64,000 nt of DNA from UBA7692 sp964650845 (GTDB lineage Bacteria > Bacteroidota > Bacteroidia > Chitinophagales > LD1): positions 1 to 64,000 of the forward strand of contig CAZYXR010000003.1 in NCBI GenBank assembly GCA_964650845.1, written 5' to 3'. Position numbers and translations under genes: made by a program. Positions within the stretch are counted from its first letter, which is position 1; each line of letters begins with the position of its first letter. Under the pieces are notes generated by a model, which worked only from the letters and a program-made list of their open reading frames with translations, was not told where the DNA came from and did no database searches. Below, piece after piece: positions 1-7,742 of the stretch.

Positions 1-2
1 TT

Positions 3-308
3 TCCATTTTTTTATATTCGCTAAAGCGTTGCATTAGAAACTTGAATCCGCCTATTCAAGAGTTTTGCGTGCTGAATCATGGCGTAAGGTTTCGCATTAT
101 GGAAAAAACCAACGTACGGGGCGAAAAGGCGCATCCGGTGTTTAAGTTTCTGGCCAATAAATCGCTAAACGGCAAGGTGAACATTGCACCGATATGGAAC
201 TTTCAAAAATATCTGATTGATAAAAATGGTATGGTTGTAGATTACTTTTTACCAATCACCAAACCCGATTCTACTAAGGTAACAAATGCCATCGAAAGAT
301 TGCTGTAA
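3..308 (+). CDS. Glutathione peroxidase, C-terminal part (5' end missing or damaged)
   Basis: The recognisable part starts around position 45 (NPPIQEFC) and runs to the stop. It contains the family landmarks EFC, HPVFKFL and the WNFQKYLID block, whose Trp and Asn belong to the peroxidase active site. The family reduces hydrogen peroxide and lipid hydroperoxides, usually with thioredoxin as donor in bacteria. Only about 88 of the usual ~160 residues are present, and the segment with the catalytic Cys or Sec is outside the window. The frame is open to the window edge, but the residues encoded by positions 3-44 do not look like this family. A TTG at 42 could start a short product, though a frameshift or a poor contig end is more likely. 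The family call is fairly sure; the 5' structure is not. Confidence 0.7.
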   Translation, partial: SIFLYSLKRCIRNLNPPIQEFCVLNHGVRFRIMEKTNVRGEKAHPVFKFLANKSLNGKVNIAPIWNFQKYLIDKNGMVVDYFLPITKPDSTKVTNAIERLL

Positions 309-386
309 CAACTGCAACTAAAGGTTATTGTAATTCACCATTTTGCTTTTATACAAAAAGAAGCAAGGTAACTTACAACCATAGTT

Positions 387-1246
387 TTAGTAATCGCCTA
401 AGGTTTCTTCTAACTGTCCCAGTGCTTTTTCTAACTGCTCATTGTTGGGCGCCACACCGTGCCATTTGTGGTCGCCCACCATAAAGTCAATACCTGCGCC
501 CATTGCAGTTTTCATGATAATAAATACCGGCTTCCCTTTTNNNNNNNNNNTTTTCCTGTTTTTGCCTTTGCTTCATTCAATGTTCTTACAACTTCGGCAA
601 CATCATTTCCGTTTTCTAACCATAGCACTTCCCAATCGAATGCTTCAATCTTTGCACGCAAATTGCCCAAGGAAAGAACCTTATCGGTTGTGCCATCAAT
701 TTGCTGACCGTTGTAGTCTATAGTTGTAATTAAGTTATCTACTTTATTGTGCGCAGCAAACATTAGCGCTTCCCATATTTGTCCTTCTTGAAACTCTCCA
801 TCGCCATGCAGCGAAAATACCAACGAGTTATCACCATTCAATTTTTTGCTTAATGCTGCACCAATGGCAACACTCAAACCCTGCCCCAAGCTGCCCGATG
901 CTACGCGCACCCCGGGCAAATGTTCGTGTGTGGTGGGATGCCCCTGCAAACGCGAGTTCAACTTGCGAAATGTAGCCAATTCACTCACCGGAAAGTATCC
1001 GCTACGCGCCAACACACTGTAAAACACAGGTGAGATGTGACCGTTAGAAAGAAAAAAAACATCCTCGTCTTTTCCATCCATATTAAAGGCTTTGTTGTGC
1101 TTCATTACCTCAAAATACAAGGCAACAAAATACTCGGTGCACCCAAGCGAACCACCCGGATGCCCACTTTGTGGCGCATGAACCATTCGCACTATATCTC
1201 TGCGCACTTGCGAGCATATTTTTTTCAATTCATCAACTGAAGCCAT
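387..1246 (-). CDS. Transketolase, N-terminal (thiamine-diphosphate binding) subunit
   Basis: This is the first half of a split transketolase, which moves two-carbon ketol units in the pentose phosphate pathway. The start MASVDELKK is preceded by a consensus -7 box 14 bases upstream. GHPGGSLG, the GDGEFQEGQIWEA block and DYNGQQ are the usual thiamine diphosphate and magnesium-binding segments of this half. A 10-N gap at 541-550 interrupts the gene. Beyond it the sequence continues in another frame as GKPVFIIMKTAMGAGIDFM and WHGVAPN, ending in LGDY and a stop at 387-389. Merging the gap flanks at their shared TTTT gives KTGKGKPVF in one frame, so the gene is intact. The C-terminal subunit gene is not beside it in this window; downstream lies the glutathione peroxidase fragment. 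Confidence 0.88.
541..550. other. Scaffold gap (10 N) inside the transketolase gene
   Basis: Ten Ns join flanks ending CCCTTTT and beginning TTTTCCTG. Collapsing the two TTTT ends into one restores an uninterrupted transketolase frame. The gap is therefore probably an overlap of four bases that was not merged, not missing sequence. Confidence 0.85.
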
Positions 1247-1260
1247 AAAAAAAGTTTCTG

Positions 1261-1268
1261 CAAATGTA
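1261..1268 (-). promoter_or_regulatory. Bacteroidota -7 promoter box for the transketolase gene
   Basis: The minus strand reads TACATTTG, an exact match to the Bacteroidota -7 consensus TAnnTTTG, 14 bases before the ATG at 1246. No clear -33 TTG was found at the expected 19-21 bases further upstream. Confidence 0.5.
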
Positions 1269-1333
1269 ACCGTACAAAAAACTGTTTCTTTAAAATCTGT
1301 AAACGTATTGTGGATATAGAAACACTGCATGAA

Positions 1334-2137
1334 CTATTGCAATCCTAATCTTTCAAAGAAAGCCTTCGCACCCGACTTCATGCGCTTAATAAAACCGTTT
1401 ACGCCTTCGGTATTTACAAACTTGGTGTTGTGGTCTATCGTTACTTCGCTCTCTGGCCTATGCTCCGAAAAGTAATAGACCGCTAACGATTTGCGGCTCA
1501 CACTTGGCGGTGTTTGCAATGGCGATGGATGCCCGTGATAAGAAATTTCGTTGGTTTCAAAAATCACACAACGATTGTAGATTGGTGCATATTTAGCAAG
1601 CTGCTTTTTGTTGTTGTTAGAAAAATCCCACAGCTCTAAATGACCTTCATACTCGTCTTTCCAATCTTTATTCATGTATATCAACACATTCAACCTTCTA
1701 TGAAAGTTTGTTTTCGGGTGCATATTAAAATCAACATGCACATTTAAAAATGCTCCTTTTACCGACTGGTGTAAACCTCCTCCAAAAAGTTCTTCATCTG
1801 CTATCAAGGTTTCTCGAATACCTGTAACTGCTTCGAGCCAGCGCAAAAAAGCCGATGAATTTAACTCGTCAAACACACGCTGCATCACCGAGCCGTTTTC
1901 AAACTTCGACTTTTGAAACTTGTTCTTTTGGTTGATGTAAGTTGTGCCATCCCACACGCCATCTTCTATTACCGGATAATTCTGATGAATAACTTCTGCT
2001 GCATTCTGCTTAAAAAAACCATCAAACACAACATACTTAAAGGGCTTTTGGGCTTGGAAATCATGGCTGATTTCATGTTGCCTTTGTTGAAGGCTTTCAA
2101 AATCTATGAATTCCATTGCATTGCTATTGGTTGCCAA
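1334..2137 (-). CDS. 2-oxoglutarate/Fe(II)-dependent oxygenase
   Basis: A 267-residue soluble protein of the prolyl-4-hydroxylase-like 2OG-Fe(II) superfamily. The iron facial triad is visible as H134 and D136 in HVDFN and a distal His in YHGHP (residues 200-204). The 2-oxoglutarate-binding Arg is R215 in SRKSLAVYYFS. The HRRLNVLIYMN strand before the distal His is typical of the double-stranded beta helix. The family hydroxylates proteins or small molecules, and the substrate cannot be told from sequence. Its neighbours (transketolase and DsbD) give no pathway link. The start could be M1 or M8 (MEFIDF, position 2116). Confidence 0.85.
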   Translation of the reverse strand: MATNSNAMEFIDFESLQQRQHEISHDFQAQKPFKYVVFDGFFKQNAAEVIHQNYPVIEDGVWDGTTYINQKNKFQKSKFENGSVMQRVFDELNSSAFLRWLEAVTGIRETLIADEELFGGGLHQSVKGAFLNVHVDFNMHPKTNFHRRLNVLIYMNKDWKDEYEGHLELWDFSNNNKKQLAKYAPIYNRCVIFETNEISYHGHPSPLQTPPSVSRKSLAVYYFSEHRPESEVTIDHNTKFVNTEGVNGFIKRMKSGAKAFFERLGLQ

Positions 2138-2182
2138 ACATAAGTAAAGTGCTATTGAAAATTTGGTTTTCTACAACACAAT

Positions 2183-4237
2183 CTACTTCTGCGCCACGGT
2201 ATTCAATTCTTTCATGGCATCTAAACCACAATCGAGAAATTTGAGGTAATCGCCTTTTTGTGGAGTATAGCCCACCGGAGGCGTAAGCAACTCTTCGTTT
2301 GGTGAAAGCAAAACATAATAAGGTTGTGTGTTGCTATTAAAATAGGTTGCTTGCATATCGCTCCATTTATTGCCTACTGTTTTAATTTTTTTTCCGCTGA
2401 AATTACTGATGTACTGCTCGTTTTCCGGCAGTGGTTTTCTGTCATCTACATACAAGCTTACTAACACATACTTTTCTTTTAAGCGCATATAAACCTCCGG
2501 ATCTGTCCACACGTTTTCTTCCATCTTACGACAGTTTACACAAGCCCAGCCGGTAAAATCTACCATCAATGGTTTGCCTTCTGCCTTGGCTTGTTTTAAT
2601 GCCGCATCGTAATCTGATGTTGGATGAAACTTTGTGTCTTGCACAAAAAGCGAATAAAATTTGGGTGGTGGAAAGCCACTGAAAAAAGTAAGCTCCTTGC
2701 CAAATAAACCACTGGCGGTGTACAGCACAAAAACTGCGCTCATACCAGCCAATACAAGACGTGTTTTGTTGATGGTTTTTGATGGGTGATCGTGCGGAAA
2801 ATGAATTTTACCAATAAGGTATAAAAACATGGCAATACCGATGATAATCCAAATACCAAGAAACACTTCGTACTTTAAAATACCCCAGTGCATTACAAGG
2901 TCGGCATTTGATAAAAATTTGAATGCAAAAATCAATTCCAAAAAGCCAAGAATTACTTTTATCGTGGTCATCCATCCTCCGCTTTTTGGTAACGACTTCA
3001 GCATTTGAGGAAAGAAAGCAAACAAGCCGAATGGCAATGCCAGCGCCAAGCCAAAGGCACTCATACCAGCTACCAAATTCAGTTTGCCACCACTGGAAGT
3101 AAGCGCACCTACCAACAATGAACCAAGAATAGGACCGGTGCAACTGAACGAAACAATTGCCAATGTTACCGCCATAAAAAATATACCAATTACACCGCCA
3201 ACATTCGAAGCATTATCTGCTTTGTTGGCAATAAAACTTGGCAGCGTTATTTCGTAATATCCAAAAAAGGAAAAAGCAAAAACAACAAAAATAATAAAGA
3301 AGAAAATGTTGAGCGGTGCACCCGTAGAAATTTCATTCAGCGTGTCGGGCGAAATGTCAAAAATTAAAAAAGGCACACTGATAAGGAAATAAATAAACAC
3401 AATACTAAATGCGTAAAACAGCGCTTCCACCCGACCGCGAGCAGGGTTTTCATTCCGCTTAGTAAAAAATGAAACTGTGAGTGGAATCATTGGAAAAACA
3501 CATGGTGTAAGCAGGGCAATCAACCCGCCCAAAAAGCCCAACACAATGATTTGCCATAGCGTTTGATTTTTTGTTTCTGTTACCTCGGTGCCGCAATTTT
3601 TTATTGGTGAGCCATATTTATTAGGCATTAGCTGTGCGCTGCCAGATGAAAGGTTAGAATCTGAAACCGAAGGCTGAATAGATAGATTTGTTTCACTTGT
3701 ATTTTCCCGAGTGGTGGATTTTAAAGTTGGGTTTTCGTCATCAACAGGTAGCGCCTCCTGAGTGGCAGAATTGGTAGCAAGTACAAAGTCAAATTCCTTT
3801 AGATCGGGTGGTAGGCAACGGCTGTCATCGCACACCATATATTCTACACTTCCTTTCAGGGTAGTGTTGTTAAGCACTTTTACTTTTTGGGTAAACAGTA
3901 CACGCTCATCAAATTTTTTTACATGAACGCCAAACATATCATCCATGCCTTCGGTTACATGGCTGCTGATTTCGGTTGGCTTACCAATTACTTGCACATC
4001 ATTGTTTTTTTCAAAAGTAAAAGCTGTGGGTACAGGACCGCCTTCGCCAATAAACTGCGAATAAAGATGCCAGCCTTTATCAATACTTGCTGTAAAAACA
4101 AGATTGTATTCATTGCTTTTTAGCGGCTCGGCTTTCCAGCCCCATTTTACCGGAGCAAGAATTTGAGCTTGTAAAAAATGAACAACTATTAAAGAAAAAA
4201 GAAGGGTGAAACTTTTATGCAACTGGCGATTCATCAT
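2183..4237 (-). CDS. DsbD-type thiol:disulfide interchange protein (protein-disulfide reductase)
   Basis: A three-part inner-membrane electron shuttle that carries reductant from cytoplasmic thioredoxin to periplasmic thiol proteins. After the signal peptide (MNRQLHKS... ending LQAQ) comes a periplasmic alpha-like domain with the CDDSRC cysteine pair. Then come about eight membrane helices with the two conserved cysteines in LTPCVFP and SFSCTGP. The C-terminal thioredoxin-like domain carries WACVNCRKM (about residues 566-569). All the redox cysteines of the family are present. The start is chosen at MMNRQ (4237; MNRQ at 4234 is equally possible), because upstream residues do not extend the signal peptide. 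A TAAATTTG box at 4274-4281 fits a promoter just upstream. Confidence 0.92.
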   Translation of the reverse strand: MMNRQLHKSFTLLFSLIVVHFLQAQILAPVKWGWKAEPLKSNEYNLVFTASIDKGWHLYSQFIGEGGPVPTAFTFEKNNDVQVIGKPTEISSHVTEGMDDMFGVHVKKFDERVLFTQKVKVLNNTTLKGSVEYMVCDDSRCLPPDLKEFDFVLATNSATQEALPVDDENPTLKSTTRENTSETNLSIQPSVSDSNLSSGSAQLMPNKYGSPIKNCGTEVTETKNQTLWQIIVLGFLGGLIALLTPCVFPMIPLTVSFFTKRNENPARGRVEALFYAFSIVFIYFLISVPFLIFDISPDTLNEISTGAPLNIFFFIIFVVFAFSFFGYYEITLPSFIANKADNASNVGGVIGIFFMAVTLAIVSFSCTGPILGSLLVGALTSSGGKLNLVAGMSAFGLALALPFGLFAFFPQMLKSLPKSGGWMTTIKVILGFLELIFAFKFLSNADLVMHWGILKYEVFLGIWIIIGIAMFLYLIGKIHFPHDHPSKTINKTRLVLAGMSAVFVLYTASGLFGKELTFFSGFPPPKFYSLFVQDTKFHPTSDYDAALKQAKAEGKPLMVDFTGWACVNCRKMEENVWTDPEVYMRLKEKYVLVSLYVDDRKPLPENEQYISNFSGKKIKTVGNKWSDMQATYFNSNTQPYYVLLSPNEELLTPPVGYTPQKGDYLKFLDCGLDAMKELNTVAQK

Positions 4238-4585
4238 ATTGATAGTTTGGCAAAATAACAGAGTATTGACGACCAAATTTAACTTTTGGTACGGAGATGC
4301 CTGACAGACGTTGAGCGTTTATGACTTCTTAACTATGATACATGGTTTAGAATTTTCGAGTTGTATTGTTTTTAATGTGATAAAATTCAACACAATATCG
4401 CTCATTACTGTCTGAAATGCAATAGCGGTTTCCACCAAACGCAATAAATACCTGAACTACCAAGCAATATTCAACAAAGCATTTTCTTTGCCATTAAGAC
4501 CTGTGATTTGGGGATTAAACTTTTTTGAGAGCTAAACATTCGCTCATCAAAGTCGAATAACACTAAAGTTATCAAGCCCATTTAC
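4238..4585. other. Intergenic region between the dsbD-like gene and the VWA gene
   Basis: About 350 bases without a convincing gene. It holds the probable dsbD promoter (TAAATTTG on the minus strand at 4274-4281). No clear hairpin terminator, repeat or RNA motif was recognised in the rest. Confidence 0.5.
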
Positions 4586-5941
4586 TTACTTCAAACTCAC
4601 CACTTGATACCGCCCTTCTTCTAAAACAACTTTCACAGATTTGGTACTTTCTGTTTTTGAATTTTTTATTGATTTATACACCAGCGTGTAACTTCCGGGT
4701 TGAAGTTTTAGATTGGTTGTTTCGCGTAAATTCATGCGGGTGGCGAGTGTAAGTGCATCATTACTTTCGTGCAAAACCGATAGCGACACGGCTTCAAAAA
4801 CCACCAACGATAATGTTGCAAATCCCTTTACTGTTTTTTCATTTTTTACACCGCCCATTACCGGGGTTTCATTAAAAAAAGTTTCGGGCAGCGTGAGCAC
4901 TTCCGAACGGTAAACATCTTTTAATAGCAGCTTGCTTTCGCCTGTATTTTGAACGGTTAAAATACTGTTCCCTTTTCTTACCACATCGGGCGCATCGGCA
5001 GCAGCATTGCCTGCAAAAACAAGGCTGCCCAATGGCACATCTATTGCAATAATATTGTGTCGGCCGGGTGTAAGCTCAATACTGTTTTTGCGCACCGATG
5101 GTGTGCTGTGCACTTCAATATCATACATCCCAACAGGGTCTAAAAAAATCGTATCTGGATTGCCTTTTGTATCTAAATTATGCACGAAATTGTACATTAT
5201 TTTTTGCGAGGCATGATCGTATAGCGTAAATGGAATATTGGTTATGGTAGGGTTGCCATTGTGATCTAAAAGATTGATTTGCGTAGTGGTTGTATTCAAT
5301 GTTTGTTGAATAATAATGCCCACAGTTCCATAAATTGAATGCTCATCTTTAGGATTGTAAAATGTGCCAACACAATCAAACTTTTTAGCAAATTCTGGCA
5401 GTATATCTAACCCAACAATAAATGGCTTTAGTGTAATTCTTTTATCAATTAAAGCGGCAGCAGCCTCGCATGGGTTGCCATTGCAATTTTCGTTGCCATC
5501 GGTAATCAATATTATTGAGTTCAGCGATTTATCATCTACCGGAAAATCATTTACTGCCTGCGCAATAGAATACGCAATGGGGGTCATGCCCTTGGGCGAT
5601 AAGGTTGGCATTACAGCCTTTACTTTTGCTGCATTGCTTTTGGCAAATGGAATAAGCAACTTACTATCGGTACAGTTTTTTTGCTCGCGTGGCGACTGGT
5701 GCCCAAACACACGCACAGCAAATTCTACATTTGGATTTTTTCGTTCAACCGAATCAATAATGTTGAACAAGATACGTTTGGCCACTTCAAATCGGTTTGC
5801 ATTTTGCCATTGCTCTTTCATGCTACCAGAGCCATCTAATAAAAACAAAATGCGGTTGCGCTGCGGTTTAAAACGCGGCACATCTTGCGCACTTAGCTGC
5901 GCTATCATCAAACCAAAAAGTAACGAATAACAAAACTTCAT
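4586..5941 (-). CDS. Secreted von Willebrand factor A domain protein
   Basis: Starts at MKFCYSLLFGLMIAQLSAQ, a signal peptide cleaved after SAQ; the open frame before it is not needed. A VWA domain follows directly (about residues 30-210) with a complete MIDAS start, LFLLDGSGSMKEQW, and the later LITDGNENC, where metal-binding Thr and Asp residues are expected. The remaining ~240 residues look like beta-sandwich repeats without recognised names. VWA proteins of this type bind ligands through a divalent cation, often at the cell surface. There is no T9SS sorting domain and no transmembrane anchor. The gene stands alone, flanked by non-coding stretches on both sides. Family is sure; role is unknown. 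Confidence 0.85.
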   Translation of the reverse strand: MKFCYSLLFGLMIAQLSAQDVPRFKPQRNRILFLLDGSGSMKEQWQNANRFEVAKRILFNIIDSVERKNPNVEFAVRVFGHQSPREQKNCTDSKLLIPFAKSNAAKVKAVMPTLSPKGMTPIAYSIAQAVNDFPVDDKSLNSIILITDGNENCNGNPCEAAAALIDKRITLKPFIVGLDILPEFAKKFDCVGTFYNPKDEHSIYGTVGIIIQQTLNTTTTQINLLDHNGNPTITNIPFTLYDHASQKIMYNFVHNLDTKGNPDTIFLDPVGMYDIEVHSTPSVRKNSIELTPGRHNIIAIDVPLGSLVFAGNAAADAPDVVRKGNSILTVQNTGESKLLLKDVYRSEVLTLPETFFNETPVMGGVKNEKTVKGFATLSLVVFEAVSLSVLHESNDALTLATRMNLRETTNLKLQPGSYTLVYKSIKNSKTESTKSVKVVLEEGRYQVVSLK

Positions 5942-6063
5942 TGTTGAACTTTTGACGTTGCATAATAACGAAATGATTGGGGGATTTAATGTGTGTATTT
6001 GAAATTTATTGCCTAAACAATTTCCGGAAACAGCGAGCCGCTTGCTAGAAATCAAAAATAACC

Positions 6064-6093
6064 TTTGCAGTTTTCAACCTTTAATTACTTTCG
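6064..6093 (+). promoter_or_regulatory. Candidate promoter in front of the heptapeptide-repeat frame
   Basis: TTTG at 6064-6067 and TACTTTCG at 6086-6093 are separated by 18 bases. This is close to the Bacteroidota -33 TTTG / -7 TAnnTTTG arrangement, with one mismatch in the -7 box. The next ATG is at 6120, 26 bases downstream. Confidence 0.35.
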
Positions 6094-6151
6094 TACAACA
6101 CAAATAGCAACACTCAGCTATGACAACAATTTTAAGTAAAGTATATTTCTG

Positions 6152-6160
6152 CCCCCCCCC
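6152..6160 (+). repeat. C9 homopolymer tract
   Basis: Nine consecutive C, followed by T and four more C. It lies between an ATG at 6120 and a long frame that is open only if the tract length changes by +1 (or -2), which is why it is listed. Confidence 0.7.
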
Positions 6161-6203
6161 TCCCCGAGTTTTCTAGCGAGAGGTAATAGTTTTTCTTCAT
6201 GTT

Positions 6204-6385
6204 TTATTGGTAGTGTTTTAACGGATAAATCGTGTCATTCAATCACTGCAACGCATGGCTTAACGATTGCAGCACGCCATGCAACGATTGATTCTGTCGC
6301 TGCAACACATCTTGCAATCATTTCAATACGTGATTTAACAGTTACACCACGTCATGTAATCATTAAATCAAAGGAATTGGCTGTT
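6204..6385 (+). repeat. Degenerate 21-bp tandem repeat array
   Basis: About eight units with a 21-base period start at 6204, 6225, 6246, 6267, 6300, 6321, 6342 and 6363. The phase jump of 33 between 6267 and 6300 equals one unit plus a 12-base insertion. The best conserved units end in TGCAACGATT, TGCAATCATT, TTTAACAGTT and TGTAATCATT. The 6267 unit carries TTGCA-N8-TGCAA and the 6342 unit TTACA-N8-TGTAA, so paired arm bases changed together. In the frame starting at 6248 each unit encodes seven residues with conserved hydrophobic positions 5 and 7. The outermost units (6204 and 6363) are weak. Confidence 0.6.
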
Positions 6386-6555
6386 AAAGACGTTCGTTCC
6401 AGTCTCTCGTCCATCCTATTTCTTAATCTCTCAAATAAAAATGTATGAAAAAAACCGTATCTACCTCAGGACGACACTGGCAAATTACTTTGGCTAGACA
6501 ATTTTTCTAGAAAACTGCCTAAACAAAAGTGCTTTCAACTAAACTCTGACACCGC

Positions 6556-6585
6556 TATCTACCCTCATGCCTTGTTAGGTAGATA
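6556..6585. promoter_or_regulatory. 8-bp inverted repeat upstream of the 90-aa gene (candidate operator)
   Basis: TATCTACC (6556-6563) and GGTAGATA (6578-6585) are perfect inverted arms around a 14-base spacer. The site covers the position expected for the -33 element of the promoter near 6592-6599, which fits an operator. It could also act as a weak hairpin. Confidence 0.45.
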
Positions 6586-6599
6586 CAAACAAAACTTTG
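6572..6599 (+). promoter_or_regulatory. Candidate promoter of the three-gene cassette
   Basis: TTG at 6572-6574 and AAACTTTG at 6592-6599 (one mismatch to TAnnTTTG) are 17 bases apart. The ATG of the first gene is at 6639. The promoter sits between two inverted repeats. Confidence 0.35.
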
Positions 6600-6625
6600 C
6601 ATTACAAAATTCCGCCCTTGTAATG
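6600..6625. promoter_or_regulatory. 8-bp inverted repeat in the presumed 5' leader (hairpin or operator)
   Basis: CATTACAA (6600-6607) and TTGTAATG (6618-6625) form a perfect 8-bp stem with a 10-base loop, directly after the presumed -7 box and just before GAGG and the ATG at 6639. It could be a repressor site or a leader hairpin affecting translation. Confidence 0.45.
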
Positions 6626-6638
6626 TGAGGATAATTTA

Positions 6639-6911
6639 ATGGGCACTAAAAAATTAATAAATATGAGTAACGACTTTCAAAATTGCCTTGATGTAAATAA
6701 AGAATACAAGACACTAAAAACTACTGATTTTGCCACTGTAAATGAATTAACTGATTTCTTAAACGTACAGTCAGAACAAGGCTGGAAACTTCTTTCACCG
6801 GAAAAATTAAATGCTGACTTTTTGATGCTGCAAAGAAGAAAGCCATCAATTCCTGAAAAAGAGGTAAGCCTTTTTGATTTCTTTAATATACACGGCAGAG
6901 GAGTAAAGTAA
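6639..6911 (+). CDS. Small protein of unknown function (faint DUF4177 resemblance)
   Basis: A 90-residue soluble protein, first gene of a three-gene cassette. The core, EYKTLKTTDF..., then ELTDFLNVQSEQGWKLLS and ADFLMLQRRK, follows the outline of DUF4177-like proteins (Leu-Asn, Gly-Trp and a terminal strand ending in Arg). The likeness is only by eye. No signal peptide or membrane helix is present. The ATG at 6639 has GAGG about ten bases upstream; an internal ATG at 6663 (MSNDFQ) is an alternative. The next gene begins three bases after the stop, so the two are probably translated together. Function is unknown. Confidence 0.7.
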   Translation: MGTKKLINMSNDFQNCLDVNKEYKTLKTTDFATVNELTDFLNVQSEQGWKLLSPEKLNADFLMLQRRKPSIPEKEVSLFDFFNIHGRGVK

Positions 6912-6914
6912 AAT

Positions 6915-7733
6915 TTGGAAAAAATTTGTCTGCAAGCAAAAGATACTGAGCGCACCTTTATCCAAAAAGTTGTTCAAGAAACAATGAAGTTTGCTGAATC
7001 TGAAGGTATTAAATTTCTTCCTGACGCATCTACAGGTTTGGAAGAAATGTTTTATGGCTATTACATGGAGAAAATATTCTTAGCCCCCTTGGGATTTTAT
7101 GATAAAATCCTTAATTCAACAACTTATGATAGTGTAATAGGCTCACGTTGGCGCATTTACTTTGCAGCAATAAAAACAATGATGGAATCAATACCTGTAT
7201 CGCCTGATTACAAGGTTCAGGTTGACTACATAGTAAAAGAAACAGATATTTTGTTAAAGCAGTTTTATACTGATGAAGATTTGACAGAAGAAGATGGGAT
7301 GAAACAGTTAAGATATAATATTAGAAATGTAAACAGTGAGTTGAAGAGTCCGGAGGCTGAACTTGTAGGTGGAACTTTATCTATGATTAGAAGCTCTTCT
7401 ATCTTATGGTATGATGAGTTTGATAATATTGTAAAGGTAAATTATGGGGGAGATATAGTTCCTAATTTAATACAGGCAGATGCATTTGGGTATATTCTTG
7501 GATGGCTTGGGGCTCTACGTAGTGATTATCTTAGTGGAGGAGTAACCCCTGATGGTCAAAATAGAAGAATTGATGCAGGATTTAATGGTGCTTTGGCTTG
7601 GAGTTCAGCGGGCGCTTTTGGTGCTTTAGCAAACCGTCTTTGGAATAATGAACCACCTGTACCAGAGCCAAACACTATTGCCATTGATGAAGACTCTTAT
7701 TTTGTGCCTTTTGTTAAACTATCTTTTCAATAA
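6915..7733 (+). CDS. Unrecognised 272-aa protein with a small-residue-rich C-terminal segment
   Basis: I do not recognise this family. A TTG start just after the preceding stop is the best choice for coupling; the first in-frame ATG would remove the first 23 residues. Residues 1-165 look mostly helical and charged. From about residue 185 there are two stretches rich in Gly, Ala and Ser: ADAFGYILGWLGALRSDYLSGG, broken here after the first ten (ADAFGYILGW / LGALRSDYLSGG), and AGFNGALAWSSAGAFGALA. Paired small-residue helices of this kind can insert in membranes, as in some bacteriocins, but there is no signal peptide or leader. The tail is acidic. A two-helix membrane gene follows nine bases downstream. 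Nothing in the neighbourhood identifies a pathway. Confidence 0.65.
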   Translation: MEKICLQAKDTERTFIQKVVQETMKFAESEGIKFLPDASTGLEEMFYGYYMEKIFLAPLGFYDKILNSTTYDSVIGSRWRIYFAAIKTMMESIPVSPDYKVQVDYIVKETDILLKQFYTDEDLTEEDGMKQLRYNIRNVNSELKSPEAELVGGTLSMIRSSSILWYDEFDNIVKVNYGGDIVPNLIQADAFGYILGWLGALRSDYLSGGVTPDGQNRRIDAGFNGALAWSSAGAFGALANRLWNNEPPVPEPNTIAIDEDSYFVPFVKLSFQ

Positions 7734-7742
7734 ATTAGCATT

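Larger units (their letters stand above)
6120..6448 (+). other. Candidate phase-variable ORF with heptapeptide repeats (off-frame as sequenced)
   Basis: The ATG at 6120 opens a frame (MTTILSKVYF) that enters a run of nine C at 6152-6160 and stops at 6174. The frame that is open through the 21-bp repeats has no start of its own and runs without a stop to 6446-6448. One extra C (or two fewer) would fuse them into a ~109-residue product. Its centre reads as heptads such as AARHATI, AATHLAI-like, SIRDLTV and TPRHVII. A promoter-like pair precedes the ATG. The layout is that of a slipped-strand contingency gene. It could equally be a decayed gene, a homopolymer sequencing error or a purely nucleotide-level repeat. 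No family is recognised. Confidence 0.3.
5942..6638. other. Long intergenic region with homopolymer, 21-bp repeats and inverted repeats
   Basis: Roughly 700 bases with no conventional gene but clear structure: a promoter-like pair at 6064-6093, an ATG at 6120, a C9 run at 6152-6160, 21-bp degenerate repeats at 6204-6385, and two 8-bp inverted repeats at 6556-6585 and 6600-6625 around a promoter for the downstream cassette. Each is listed separately. Confidence 0.7.

Noticed and set aside
4238..4585. A small RNA or riboswitch upstream of dsbD
   Set aside because: No stable hairpin set or known riboswitch motif was found; only a -7 box is supported.
5364..5930. A 188-residue open frame on the plus strand inside the VWA gene
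   Set aside because: It lies opposite a clearly coding gene with a signal peptide and MIDAS motif; its composition is that of an antisense shadow.
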